DNA of 64,000 bases from Phascolarctos cinereus (GCF_002099425.1 NW_018343990.1:1488001-1552000), one strand, 5' to 3'; shown: positions 21,121 to 31,374, numbered from the stretch's first letter. Numbers and translations are program-made. The notes: generated from the sequence alone by a model not told the origin.

Positions 21121-22149
21121 GTAAATCTATTATCTGAGATAGCTAGCACATAAATGGCTCTTACCAAGTCATGTGGTTGCATGTACAACTTTTTCAGATT
21201 ATCCCTAAGAGAGAGTAGTGACCAGAAGAGATGGGACAAACAACAGATAAATTTTAATGGGAACAGAGAAAGAAAGATCTGATGCACTGGATGGAACAAT
21301 TTATCTGGGGTCCTGAAGGACCAGAGGACAGATAGCACTGGGAATCTGAAGGGTAAGAGTTAGGAGAACAGGGGTGAGGGGAAAGAAATAGGTAAGAGCA
21401 GCAGACAAATGAAGAGGCAAGGGTCGTAGGTAATTTCTTCAGAGTTCCAATTTTGCCGAGAGCAAGCCCTGATAGAGGTTTTTCTCAGAAGCCCAAAGAA
21501 TGCTATTGAAAGCAGACAAAATGTCAGCCACAGGAATGATCTATGTGCTAAGAGTGCCACCTTGAGAAGAACTTGAAAATGTGTTGTAAGAGGGAGGAAA
21601 GTCCTCCTTCTTGAGCACTAAGACTCCTATAAGGATGCCCAGTTTGTGAATTGTCTTTTGCTAACTCGTGAATTCCTGGCCACTGCCATTCATTCCACAA
21701 GGCTTCTTTACATGACATCAAATTGCAGAATAATTCACTTTCCCTGCACTAGCAAGAGATACATGGAGAGATACATACACCCTCTGCCAGGGATGGGGAG
21801 AGTAAACAGCTAAGGGTAGAGAGGCTGGCCTTTGGCTGATCACTGTGTCACTGACCCAGCATGCCTGAGACCCTTCATATTCCTTCTGTGGGTTGGCTTC
21901 GCTTCCAATTCCAGGAGCCTTCGTGAGGTATATTGATGTCCTATCTTAAAAAAAAAATTCTTGCTACCCAAGTGAAAAACAAACATTCCTGTTTGGTAGT
22001 TGTGGTCTAGCCATTTTTATAGCAGACTGTGGCTGAGCTCAGCCAAAATAAATTCAAAATAAAAAAATTACAACACTAAGAAAGTAGAGGATAAATCTAC
22101 CTACACTAACATTGCAAGTGTTAGAATGTATCTTAGGATGATCAATTTA
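21121..22149. other. unassigned intergenic DNA
   Basis: About 1 kb; the first half may be decayed L2, while 21590-21960 has no family I recognise and is a little richer in GC. Confidence 0.4.
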
Positions 22150-22312
22150 AAATGGAAAGGTACCTAAAAACAAGCTGGTTCACACTCTTCATTTCACTCT
22201 CAGAGGCTTAGAAATGTTAAGTGACTTGCCCAAGGTCACTTACTTACCAAGTCAGAACCAAGCTTTAAACCCAGGTCCTCTGACTTTTGGATCCTGCCTC
22301 TGTCACTCAGGG
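22150..22312 (-). mobile_element. MIR3-type SINE fragment
   Basis: AATGTTAAGTGACTTGCCCA, AGGTCACTTACTTACCAAGT, TAAACCCAGGTCCTCTGACT. Confidence 0.7.
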
Positions 22313-22619
22313 TTTGAACCAAGGTTCTGGTAATCATAGACTGTATGATCATTCCTTTCTAGGCAGCACTATTGACTCTCTGGAGTTTCTCTACTTTGCC
22401 ATAGAAACCTCTTAACCCTGGAAGTTCACTCTTTCCCTGGACTTCACATATTGGAAATATCTTCTACCCCTGAGGCCTCTTCCTATAATTGGCTGGTTCC
22501 TCCCAAAACCTCTTTTTTAAAAAAAAATTTTTTTGGAAGAACCTCTTTTTTTAAGGAGGATGCCCAGACCAGATATGTCTTCATTGCTCTTCAGGCTATA
22601 CTCCTGACTCCCTGGATTT

Positions 22620-22815
22620 TCTTTACTGTGACCCCTTGTTGAGAACTTTCATCATTCCCCTTTTAAGGTTCCCTTTATGTGTTGTCTTCCCTCATTGGAA
22701 TGTAAGCTCCTTGAGGGCAGAGACTTTCTTTCTGCTTGTATTTGTATTCTCAGCACTTTGCACAATGTTTGGCACACAGTAAGTGCTTAATAAATCCTTG
22801 CTGACTTGATCTGGG
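22620..22815 (+). mobile_element. L2 3' end
   Basis: TTTATGTGTTGTCTTCCCTC, GGAATGTAAGCTCCTTGAGG, TTTGGCACACAGTAAGTGCT, TAATAAATCCTTGCTGACTT. Confidence 0.85.
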
Positions 22816-23165
22816 GCAGGTCCATAAGCCTCTATGGCTTCATTTCCCTTATCTGTAAAATGAGAAGGTTGAATTAGAACAGGGTAAACTAGGTGGTACA
22901 GTAGGTTAGAGCCCCAGGCAGGCTCAGGAAGATTTGAGTTCAAATCCAGCCTCAGACACTTCCTAGCTGCATGACCCTGGGTAAATATCACTTAACCTCT
23001 GTTTGTCTCAATTTCTCCAAGTATAAAATAGGGACAATAATAGCACTTAGCTCCCAGGGTTGTTATGAGGATCAGATGAGATCATGTTCGTAAAGTGTTT
23101 AGCACAGTGCCTGACATTATTATTATTAACTTGAAGATTCCTTTCCAGTGTTAAGTCAACAGTCC
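22816..23165 (+). mobile_element. MIR3-type SINE interrupted by another SINE
   Basis: Left part 22816-22880 (GCTTCATTTCCCTTATCTGT, GAGAAGGTTGAATTAG); right part 23131-23165 (CCTTTCCAGTGTTAAGTCAA). The two join into one MIR3 3' region when the SINE at 22884-23128 is removed. Confidence 0.55.
22884..23128 (+). mobile_element. CORE-SINE with MIR/L2-type tail
   Basis: AACTAGGTGGTACAGTAGGT head, TTTGAGTTCAAATCCAGCCT, CTAGCTGCATGACCCTGGGT, then CAGGGTTGTTATGAGGATCA and AAAGTGTTTAGCACAGTGCC, the MIR-type 3' end. Confidence 0.85.
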
Positions 23166-23184
23166 TGTGATACATAGGTTAGCT

Positions 23185-23272
23185 ACATATCCTAGTTTTA
23201 TGTCATCTGCACGTTTGGTAAGCATTCCATCTCCTCCTTCATATAAGCCATTGACAAAATGAATGAACAAAT
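23185..23272 (-). mobile_element. L3/CR1 RT fragment
   Basis: AGTTTTATGTCATCTGCACG, GTTTGGTAAGCATTCCATCT, GCCATTGACAAAATGAA: reverse of the L3 FINDL..FADDTKL codons. Confidence 0.7.
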
Positions 23273-23274
23273 GA

Positions 23275-23420
23275 TTTATGAAGAGCATTTAAGTGCTGGA
23301 GAGAAAGCTGGGCTCAAAGCCAGGAAAATTTGAATTCAGGACTTGCCTCTGATACATACCGAGTACATATATATCCTCTGTATGGATACGAGACAAGTTA
23401 GTTAACCTCTGAGTTCTCAA
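23275..23420 (+). mobile_element. MIR fragment
   Basis: Worn head and CORE: CAAAGCCAGGAAAATTTGAA, TTCAGGACTTGCCTCTGATA, CAAGTTAGTTAACCTCTGAG. Confidence 0.5.
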
Positions 23421-23696
23421 GGAGGTTAGGTTCTAATGAAGGAGGTAAGATAGCAGAGTGATGGTCAGGCAGCAGGGTTTTGGTTTGTGAAATCAAGAAG
23501 ATAGTGAATGGAATAAAAATGCAGTGAAGGAACATGCCCTTTCCAAAAGCAATGGAAGTATCGATTTGGTCACAGTTCTCACACCACTGGTGGAAAGGTA
23601 GTGACTGCAGGCTGAAAAATGGCTGAAATGAAAATAAGGACTCATGGTTCCAGGGAGCCAAGCAGTTTGACTCCTTCCTGGTATATCATCCGGTAG

Positions 23697-23850
23697 AGAA
23701 AATAGATTTCAATGGCAATCCAATGGAGAACTCCCTCCAAGTTGGTGGAGAGAATAGATCTCAAGAACAATCCAATGGAGAACTCCCTCCAAGTTGGTGG
23801 AGAGAACAGATCTCAATGGCAGTCCAATGGAGAACTCCCTTTAAGTTGAT
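23697..23850. repeat. 52-bp minisatellite, about 3 copies
   Basis: The motif TCCAATGGAGAACTCCCT starts at 23719, 23771 and 23823, exactly 52 bp apart each time. The first 36 bases of units 1 and 2 are identical, and part of a preceding unit is visible from 23697. Unit 3 decays after about 23845. Confidence 0.93.
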
Positions 23851-24200
23851 ATCATCAGTGACTATTCAAAATTAATAACATCAGATTGATGTAGGAACAA
23901 CAACTGAATTGAGGCTGATTTGTCTTCCAAAATAATAATGAGCACAAAGCAGTCTCTCTCCCCTAACAGGCAACAGAACCTTTCCAGAGTCAGAACTAGG
24001 AATTTTTGTATCCAGGACAAATGACAAGAGGTAGAGGAGGTAGAGGGGGGAAGAAGCTCACCTAAGGTGTGACTGCTGGAAGAGAAATTCTGTCCAGGTC
24101 ACCTCAAGCCCATTACTGGAGAACTAATACCACAGTCAGAAAAAAGAATATGCTGGATTTCATGAGTTTTCCGTGCTGCTTAAGAGTTGAAGATGATGTT
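23851..24200. other. unassigned intergenic DNA
   Basis: No family or frame recognised. Confidence 0.4.
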
Positions 24201-24456
24201 TATTGTTGTTGTCCCAGTCATTTAAATCATGCCTGACTCTTCATGACCCAGTGTGGGGTTTTCTTGCCAAAGATACTGGTGTGGTTTGCTATTTCCTTCT
24301 CCAGATCATTTAACAGATGAGAAAACTGAGGAAAACAGGATTAAGTGACTTGCCTAGGGTCACACAGCCAGTAAGTGTCTGGAGGCCAACTTTGAATTCC
24401 GGTTTTCCTGACTCTAGGACCAGCACTTGATCAACCGCACCACATAGCTGTCCTGA
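24201..24456 (-). mobile_element. Mar-1 CORE-SINE
   Basis: Reverse full copy with TTGTTGTTGTCCCAGTCATT tail, GCCTGACTCTTCATGACCCA, ATACTGGTGTGGTTTGC, GATTAAGTGACTTGCCTAGG. Candidate target-site duplication AAGATGATGTT and AAAGTGATGTT. Confidence 0.88.
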
Positions 24457-24459
24457 AAG

Positions 24460-25370
24460 TGATGTTGTTGTCCCAAATTTCACCACCCTGGAATAAGATT
24501 GTTCATTCTTCTCTAGTTACAACTTTGATTAGATGCTAGGGGAACAGGTCCATACCCTCACTGTTAAACCATTGTGTTGAGGTCAATTAGAGAAGAGGTA
24601 GAATCCAGAACCAAAAATGTCAGACTAAACTATCAGACAAAAAGTGAAGTCAAGAATGAGGGTCAGGTCATTAAACTTGGGTCAGAAACCCTGAGATCAG
24701 AATTTGGGTAGAGCAGAAGCAGTGATCCATAAAGGAGGCCAGTAAAACAGGAAATTAAAATCAGGCATGCTAAAATCAAGGTTGTCATGAATATTAAAGA
24801 CAGAATCAAAGAGGAAAGGGTCAGAACCATGGGTCAAGCTCACAGGATGAAACAGAGTAGGGTCAAAAACATTCTTCTAATTTGGTCCTTAGGTTCTGTG
24901 CTATGCATCTACTTTATAGATGAGATGGATTCTGGCCTTATGACAAGATTTCCAAGTAATTATATCTTGATTGGGACAAAGACAGACCTGTCATACCACT
25001 ATTCTATTAAATAATGTCACAGTGAAGTTATATATTTATAATTTTTGGTCATACATACTGTAATTACTCTCAGTATCATTATTGTTTGTTATGAATCACA
25101 ACAGTTCAAGGTAGGAATTCACATACCCAGCCCCCTCCTATCTGCTTCTGCCTCATTTTAGGCAGAATCAGCAGGATAGTCCAAACCCCAAGAAGGTGAG
25201 GTGGGTCTAACAAAAACAAAAGCTGTGCTGTATACAAGACTTGGAGACTTTCTGGATTCCACTTCACTTGACCACTCCCATTCCTGGGCAAGGTTGCTTA
25301 CAGCCAAGTGCACATGATGTTGGGGTAGCCATGTCTTGTGAATAGAACCACAAAGTACAGGCAGGAACTG
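24460..25370. other. unassigned stretch with a cluster of GGTCA hexamers
   Basis: No repeat family recognised. GGGTCA or AGGTCA occurs at 24580, 24660, 24665, 24679, 24818, 24831 and 24860, all on the + strand. A 75-codon frame (24787-25014) in this stretch has no motif I recognise. Confidence 0.4.
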
Positions 25371-25618
25371 CAGTGTGCTGGAGCCAGCTTGAACCAGCTC
25401 ATGAGAGCCAATGGTTACGTTTTCAGCATGTGCATTAAAACCTCAAAAATCAGCAAATGCTACAAATCAGGGCTTAATTTACTGTTTTGTTGATCATCTA
25501 GACTTAAGAAAGGGTGAAGAAAACATAAGGATGCAGATTAATCTTAAAAGTATGTCCTATCATTAGTACCCTTTTCTGCCCTGGAGAACTGACTATTACT
25601 GTTAGCATCACACCACTG
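25371..25618. mobile_element. hAT-like short DNA element (family C, copy 2)
   Basis: CAGTGTGCTGGAGCCAGCTT start and GCATCACACCACTG end form terminal inverted repeats; the body matches 4506-4735 (GAGAGCCAATGGTTACGTTT, CTACAAATCAGGGCTTAATT, CTAGACTTAAGAAAGGGTGA, ATGCAGATTAATCTTAAAAG). Confidence 0.6.
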
Positions 25619-25897
25619 ACTGACAGCCCTTTTGTGAGTTAAAAAAGGAGGTAGGAGGAATAGTTAAGATCTTATTTTAATCATAATGGTCTAAGTCCTG
25701 AAATAGGAAATCATGACACATTTACTTTTAAATTATGTGATGTATAGCAGGTTCATGATAAACTTTTTTTTTTTAAGTCTTAAAGCCTGTTACATAGAAT
25801 TCCTATGGCAGAGTAAGAACAAGCCAGGGAATGATAAAAGAATAGGCTAGGTTAGGCAGGATTTGTTTGTAAAATGCATTGGATTAGGGATCAATGT

Positions 25898-26157
25898 GGG
25901 CAACAAAGTGGCATGGTAGATAGAGTGCCAGGCCTGGAGTCAGGAAGACTCATCTTCCTGAGTTCAAATCTGACCTCAGACACATACCAGTTGTGTGACC
26001 CTGGGCAAATCACTTAATCCTGTCTGCCTCAGTTTCCCTATTTGAGGAAAAATGAGTTGGAGAAGGCAATGGCAAACCACTTCAGTATCTTTGCCAAGAA
26101 AACTCCAAATGGGATCACAAAGAGTCAGGCACAAGTGAAATGACTAAACAACCTACA
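25898..26157 (+). mobile_element. Mar-1 CORE-SINE
   Basis: Full forward copy: AAGTGGCATGGTAGATAGAG, GAGTTCAAATCTGACCTCAG, TTGTGTGACCCTGGGCAAAT, GAGTTGGAGAAGGCAATGGC, CAAAGAGTCAGGCACAAGTG. Short duplication ATCAATGT and ATCAATAT on either side. Confidence 0.9.
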
Positions 26158-26187
26158 ATCAATATACCTACTCTCTGCCCTAAAAAA

Positions 26188-26509
26188 GCCATTACCCTCA
26201 TTAGCTGTGTGCCCTAAACAAGTCACGGAGTCTTTTTTCCTCATGTGTAAAATGAAAACATTGGACTAGATCAGGAGCTTTTAATCTTTTTGTTTTTTTA
26301 ATGTGTGTCATTCACTTTGCCAAACTATTAAAGCCTATATAGAGATAGACTATTTTTTTTCAGAATAATTCTTTTAAGTGCATAAATAAAATGCATAGAT
26401 TTAAGAAGGAAACAGATTACACTGAAATACAATTATTAAAAATATTTTAAAAATTTACAAGCCCAGTTGACCCTCTAGAGATAATCTCTAATGTCCCTTC
26501 CAATTCAAA
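26188..26509 (+). mobile_element. MIR3-type SINE interrupted by a hAT-like element
   Basis: Left part TTAGCTGTGTGCCCTAAACA, CATTGGACTAGAT; right part TAATGTCCCTTCCAATTCAA. The hAT-like family A insert at 26268-26478 lies between. Confidence 0.6.
26268..26478 (+). mobile_element. hAT-like short DNA element (family A)
   Basis: CAGGAGCTTTTAATCTTTTT start, TTCAGAATAATTC, AAGTGCATAAATAAAATGCA, AAGGAAACAGATTACACTGA, ACTGAAATACAATTATTAAA. Most complete body of the family in this window. Confidence 0.65.
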
Positions 26510-26700
26510 GATACAGTTTGGGATGATGGAAAGAGCTCTGGACCTAAAGTGAGGAGACTTGAATTTGAATCCTGGCTCTGACACTTAATTCCTTGACCAA
26601 GAATAATTTATTAATATCCCTGAACCTCCATACCCTCATCCATAAAAAGGAGATGAAAAAACTTGTGCTACTTTCTTCCCAGGGCTATGGTGGAAAAAAG
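26510..26700 (+). mobile_element. MIR SINE
   Basis: GAAAGAGCTCTGGACCTAAA, GAATTTGAATCCTGGCTCTG, CCCTGAACCTCCATACCCTC, CCCAGGGCTATGGTGG. Confidence 0.75.
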
Positions 26701-26704
26701 TGCT

Positions 26705-26925
26705 CTCCAGGCATAATACAGAGGCAAGAACACTGACTTTGATGTCAGAAGAGCAAAGTCCAAAACCCTGCCTCTGAGGCTTACTCCCTGTCCAACCTAG
26801 CCCAAATCACAACCTCCCTGAGCCCCACTTTCCCCAACTCTAAACTGAAATGGATGGAAAAAATGGTGCCTGTGGTCTTTTCCAACTCCTAGATCTGTGG
26901 TCCTGTCCTTAAAGCATTGAATCGA
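26705..26925 (+). mobile_element. MIR3-type SINE
   Basis: CAAGAACACTGACTTTGATG, CCTGCCTCTGAGGCTTACTC, CTGTGGTCTTTTCCAACTCC, TAGATCTGTGGTCCTGTCC. Confidence 0.7.
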
Positions 26926-26929
26926 TAGT

Positions 26930-27095
26930 AGAAATTGTTGCAGAATATATGAGAGAGATACCTCATACCCACTCTGCTATTTATTACCTTTGCAGCTTCA
27001 GGCAAGTGTTTCACCTCTTTTGGTCTCATCATCTGTTAAATGAAGAGATTGGATTCTCTTGGACTAGATGACCTCTACTGTCGTGTTTAGAGCCA
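26930..27095 (+). mobile_element. MIR3-type SINE
   Basis: TTACCTTTGCAGCTTCAGGC, CACCTCTTTTGGTCTCATCA, TTGGACTAGATGACCTCTAC. Third SINE in a head-to-tail row. Confidence 0.65.
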
Positions 27096-27109
27096 TTTTT
27101 ATGGGTAAT

Positions 27110-27265
27110 TGGGGGGGTTGGGGGGAGCTCAAGCAAGTCACTGCTTTTACTCGGCCATCTTAAAAGGTGATCATCTTGCTTATTTTGCTGGAGACTCTCA
27201 TGGTGTCACTTTCCTGAAGTCACGGTCCTCCTTGAGAATGAAGGACAAACAACAACAATAAACCA
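27110..27265 (+). mobile_element. CORE-SINE 3' end with ACAAACAACAAC tail
   Basis: CTGAAGTCACGGTCCTCCTT, GAGAATGAAGGACAAACAAC and a further AACAATAA. The same tail ends the copy at 41052-41258 and begins, in reverse, the copy at 38152-38500. Confidence 0.65.
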
Positions 27266-27389
27266 CTTAGAGTCAAATCCAGAACCAGGACTAGTGCTTA
27301 TGAATCCCGACTTGGGTGAACAAATAACATAACTGAACCATAGCAATTAAAGCCATGCAAAATTTTTCATCCATTCACTTTGCTTACGG

Positions 27390-27525
27390 TCATCTGAGAT
27401 GCCCCGAGTAAATGAAATGTCAGCTCCTTGAGAACTGGAACTTACATTTTGTTTCAAGCTTTTATATCCTCAGCCATAGTCTCAGTGCCTGGCATAGCAT
27501 AGACACTTAATAAATGCTTATTGAT
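27390..27525 (+). mobile_element. L2 3' end
   Basis: TGTCAGCTCCTTGAGAACTG, TCAGTGCCTGGCATAGCATA, AATAAATGCTTATTGATTGA. Confidence 0.85.
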
Positions 27526-27614
27526 TGAGTGCTCAGTGATGGATCTTGACAGTTAGATCTCATCTTCTCCCATATAAAGCAGATTCACAGTAGCTGGTGC
27601 TTCTTGGACATTGA

Positions 27615-27885
27615 GTAGGAAGGAAGAAGGACACAAGGATTTATTAAGTGCCTTCTGTTTTCCAAGCACTGTGCTAAGCAATTTACAAATATGTGATCCT
27701 CACAGCAACCCTGGTAGGTGCTACTATTATCCCCATTTTACAGCTGAAGAAACTGAGGCAGACATGAATTAAGTGACTTATCTAGGATCATGCAGGTATT
27801 CACATCTGAGGCTGGTTTTTGAACTCAGAGTTTCCTGACTCCAGGTCCAGCACTCTCTCCACTGCATTCATTACCTAGCTGTCTC
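27615..27885 (-). mobile_element. MIR-type CORE-SINE, full length
   Basis: TTTATTAAGTGCCTTCTGTT, CAAGCACTGTGCTAAGCAAT, TATCCCCATTTTACAGCTGA, GAATTAAGTGACTTATCTAG, GACTCCAGGTCCAGCACTCT, ending in a reverse head. Confidence 0.88.
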
Positions 27886-28109
27886 TTGTTTAGATCAGGT
27901 GTTCTACACTATACATTTCAGGAACCAATATGAAGTAAATCAACTGGATATGCAAGGGTTAACCTTCAAGCCAAGCTCAGGCAGAAGAGGAAATATCACA
28001 TGGAGGGGCAGGGCCTCAGGCGCTTGTACTTCTCCTGGTGGTCTGACTTTTTGGCCCTGCCCTGTTCCAGTGAGAGAGCCTGAACCATGGTTCTGACCCT
28101 TCCACTCCT

Positions 28110-28815
28110 TCCCTCATCTGTGGGGGAGGGGAAGGGTTGGACCGGATGGTCTTTGAGGTCCCTTTCAACCCTAGATCCTATGGGCCCATAAACCATGTGA
28201 CAGGCAGCCAAAAAGGGTAATTCAGTCTTAAGCTGCATTAATAGGCGCATAGGGAGAAACAATGCATCTTCTGTGTGTTGCCCTGGTGTAGCCACATCTG
28301 GAATATTTTGTTCAGTTTTAGGTGTCACATTTTAGAAGGGACATTGACAAACTTGAGCACAGCCGGAGGAAGACTACTAGGATTGGAAGGTGTTTTGAAA
28401 CTGTGCCAAATGAGGGTTGGTTTCAGGAATTGGAGATATTTAGCTTGAGATTAGGAAGAAATAGTGGAGAGTGTGTTAGAGTTGTTTCAAATTTTTAAAG
28501 AGTTGTCCTATAGAAAAGGGATTAAGCTTTTCTTTTCTTTTCTTTTTGCTTAATTCCAAAGAGCAGAGTTAGGATCAATAGGCAGAAAGAAGTAGCAAAG
28601 GTGTCAATTCTATCTGAAAATAATAAGGAAAATTTTAATAACTCTTAGACCTGTTCCAAAGTACAATGGGCTACTGTGGGCAGTAGCGGTTTTCCCTTGC
28701 AAAGACAGGATGACCATTCGTGAGAAAGGCTGTAGAGGAGCTCTCCATTCAGGCATGGGTTAGACTAGGTGACTTTGCAGGTCCTTTTCAACTCGATTTC
28801 TAGAATTTGAAACTG
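28110..28815 (+). mobile_element. L3 (CR1-clade) ORF2 C-terminus, with MIR3/L3 tail upstream
   Basis: 28110-28185 is a MIR3/L3 tail (TTGGACCGGATGGTCTTTGA). From 28190 the copy follows the C-terminus of CR1 ORF2: a VRPHLEY-like VATSGIFCSV region, an FxKDID-like stretch at 28335, the ERLRELGLFSL-like region at 28430, the KLLF region at 28525, the RLDIRKN-like region at 28600, and the 3' phrase GGCATGGGTTAGACTAGGTG. All frames are broken. The L3 3' phrase ends near 28800. Confidence 0.8.
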
Positions 28816-29007
28816 GTGGACTGTTTGAGAATCATTCTTTTTTCTTTCAATCGCTGTTTCCATGCTATTTACTTCTGACCCAAAGTGGGACTAGGAGAAT
28901 TGTACATTAAACCTAAAGCTGAATCTTCTTGCCCTGAATCATTTTCACTAGACCAGGTGACTACCATGATGCATTTGGATTTTTAAGCCTGTCATTTCCC
29001 ATATATA

Positions 29008-29278
29008 TTGGGCAACAAGGTGACATAGTAGATAGAGTTCTGAGCCTAGAATCAGGAAGAACTGAGTTCAAATTCAGACTGACACTTCCTAGTGTATGAC
29101 TCTGGGTACATGACTTAACCTCTGTTTGCCTCAGTTTCCTCATCCATAAAATGAGAGTAATAATAGCACCTACCTCCCAGGGTTGTTGTGAAGATCAAAT
29201 AAGATAAATATAGTAAATTGATCTTCACAGAAGCTGGCACCTAGTGCTATATAAATGTCAGCTGTGGTTATTATTATG
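29008..29278 (+). mobile_element. CORE-SINE with MIR-type tail, full length
   Basis: AACAAGGTGACATAGTAGAT, GAACTGAGTTCAAATTCAGA, TGCCTCAGTTTCCTCATCCA, CCAGGGTTGTTGTGAAGATC, ATATAAATGTCAGCTGTGG. Confidence 0.88.
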
Positions 29279-29279
29279 T

Positions 29280-30184
29280 TGTAAGTGGAAATTTCATAAA
29301 ATGCAAAGTAGCATTTGGTTCCAGTCTTGCTATCAGTTCTGAGAGCTCATGGTTACACAACCAATGGGGGTGGGGAGAAGAATACTGGGAAATCATCCAC
29401 TGAATTTGGATAATGTAGGTTGTTGATTTGAGCTCCAAAGTAATAAATATTCAGCACACTATTTAGCTCTGGGGTAAAGACCTAAACTGGGTATGTAGAT
29501 ACCTGCACTTTAGCTTCCAGAAAGCCCTGGCACTGCCACATATGATGTATGATGGATTTTTATATCAATGACACCTAGAGGAATAACTAGAATTTTATCA
29601 TTTACAGAAAAAAATAGTTGGGGAGGGAGGAAGGGGGCACACTAAATCAACACAGAAGACAGTCCAACCACTGGTGTAGTCATGCCAGGACTGGGGGTGA
29701 TATAGCCCTCGTCCTTACAGGGGTTAACAAGAAAGACAGGTCCAGAAGGAAGGCCATGATGACAAGCTCTTGAACACAGGAGCCTTGCTGTACTTCAGCA
29801 TGGTGCGGGAGAACTGAGAAGTGGGAACATTAGTCACCATTGGAAGGAAGCATAGCCCCACAAATGTTGGTTCTCTAGGTCAAAGCCCTATTCATATCAT
29901 GCTTATAAGGGAATTATAGATGGTATCTATTTTTCACAAGGGTTAAAGATATCTATAAGCTATAGATCTATAGTCAATGACAGTTCCACACAGAGGCAGA
30001 GTTGACAAGTAATTATGAAGTGATTAATAAGTGCTATGCACTGGAGGCAAAGTTGCAAACCCCTGCCAGGCATGATTTGAAAGTCACTGCTATACCCTGA
30101 ATATCCCCCACACTGGCCCCATTATGAATCCTAAAACTCCCACATTATTCACTCTTTTGAGTTAAGGTGTTGAAGACTGTGGTT
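29280..30184. other. unassigned intergenic DNA
   Basis: About 900 bp with no family recognised. 29650-29880 is richer in GC and could be a decayed exon or old repeat, but no protein is recognisable. Confidence 0.4.
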
Positions 30185-30345
30185 AGAATTTAAAAGAAGC
30201 AACATGACACAGTGGATACAGAACTGCCCTGTGATTCAAGAAACTGGTCCAGATTCAAGTAGTGCTTCTGCCATGGTGCCCACGGAACCCTGGGCAAGTC
30301 AACCTCTCATTGCCCCAAGCCATTCTCCAAGATAGGCTTTCTTAC
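30185..30345 (+). mobile_element. MIR SINE
   Basis: GACACAGTGGATACAGAACT, GATTCAAGTAGTGCTTCTGC, GAACCCTGGGCAAGTCAACC. Confidence 0.7.
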
Positions 30346-30379
30346 CCAGGATTCCATGAGCTTTCCTAAAAAGAAGATT

Positions 30380-30475
30380 TAATAACTTCATTTCAATAAA
30401 ATGTAATTCCTTAGCAATCCTTAGCACAGTTCCTGGCACATAGTAGGTGCTTAGCAAATATAAGTTGATTGATTT
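30380..30475 (+). mobile_element. L2 3' end
   Basis: TAGCACAGTTCCTGGCACAT, AGTAGGTGCTTAGCAAATAT. Confidence 0.8.
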
Positions 30476-30477
30476 TG

Positions 30478-30568
30478 TGCATTTGAAGACATTATTCTGA
30501 GAAAAAGTCCTTTGACTTCAAGCCAAAGGGTTCCATACACAAATAAAAGGTTAAGAATCACTGCTACA
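30478..30568 (-). mobile_element. hAT-like element (family A) fragment
   Basis: GACATTATTCTGAGAAAAAG, CAAATAAAAGGTTAAGAATC, ending near CACTGCTAC; reverse of family A. Confidence 0.55.
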
Positions 30569-30649
30569 AGGCTAAGTTGCAAAGCAAATGCCAATCCTAA
30601 ATGGTAGAGAGAGTTCCTCACCCAGAGCTCACTTGTTGTGTTCAATAGT

Positions 30650-30850
30650 GCCCTACTTTTCATGGACTTTGTCCATTGGATTTTCTTGGCAAAGATACTA
30701 GAGTGGTTTGCCATTTCCTTCTCCAGTGTGTCCCCATTTCACAGATGAGGAACTGAGGCAACTAGAAGTTAAGTGACTTGTGCAAGGTCACATAGCTAGT
30801 AAGTATCTGAAGTCAGATTTGAACTCAGTGTTTCATGGCACTATCTATAT
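30650..30850 (-). mobile_element. Mar-1 CORE-SINE, tail shortened
   Basis: GTCCATTGGATTTTCTTGGC, TACTAGAGTGGTTTGCCATT, AAGTTAAGTGACTTGTGCAA, AAGTCAGATTTGAACTCAGT. Confidence 0.85.
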
Positions 30851-31061
30851 AATCATAAGATCAGTCCAAAAAGAAAAAGTATTTTATCTCTAAAATCTCA
30901 GCTTGAATTAGTTACTCATGTTGACTATTCATACATCTGAAATATGAAACAAGGGTCAAGGAAATTTTCACATGATAAGGGGATCAGGACAATTTGAAGC
31001 ATCTAACCCCAAAAGAGGCACCACAGTGGAAGGTAACTTGAGGGTATTGGGAAGCAAAATT

Positions 31062-31195
31062 TGAAGTTAATCCAACAATACTTTTTAAGTGCTTAATTTA
31101 TACACGGCATTGTGCTAAGAAACAGGGCTAAAAAAAGTCTCTACCCCCAAGGATTCTACAGGTTGGATGCAACATAATAGCTGATAAAGATGTCT
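31062..31195 (-). mobile_element. L2 3' end fragment
   Basis: TTTTTAAGTGCTTAATTTAT, CGGCATTGTGCTAAGAAACA, AAGGATTCTACAGGTTGGAT. Confidence 0.7.
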
Positions 31196-31374
31196 GTAGA
31201 GGAGGAAAAGAGATAACTGATTTGATTGAGATCAGCAAAGAGTTCCTCTCTGAGATGACACATGAGTAGAGGAAGAAAGGCAAAGGAAAGGGAAACAGGA
31301 TCGAGAAGTAGCAAAGACCAGTTTGTCCTTTGCAATTTTTGCTCACAGCCAACTCTTTGTACTACTGGCTTATA

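Noticed and set aside
22505-22550. A-run and T-run palindrome (TTTTTTAAAAAAAAATTTTTTT)
   Set aside because: A low-complexity homopolymer pair with a small direct repeat beside it (ACCTCTTTTTT twice). No evidence of a terminator, hairpin gene or regulatory site.
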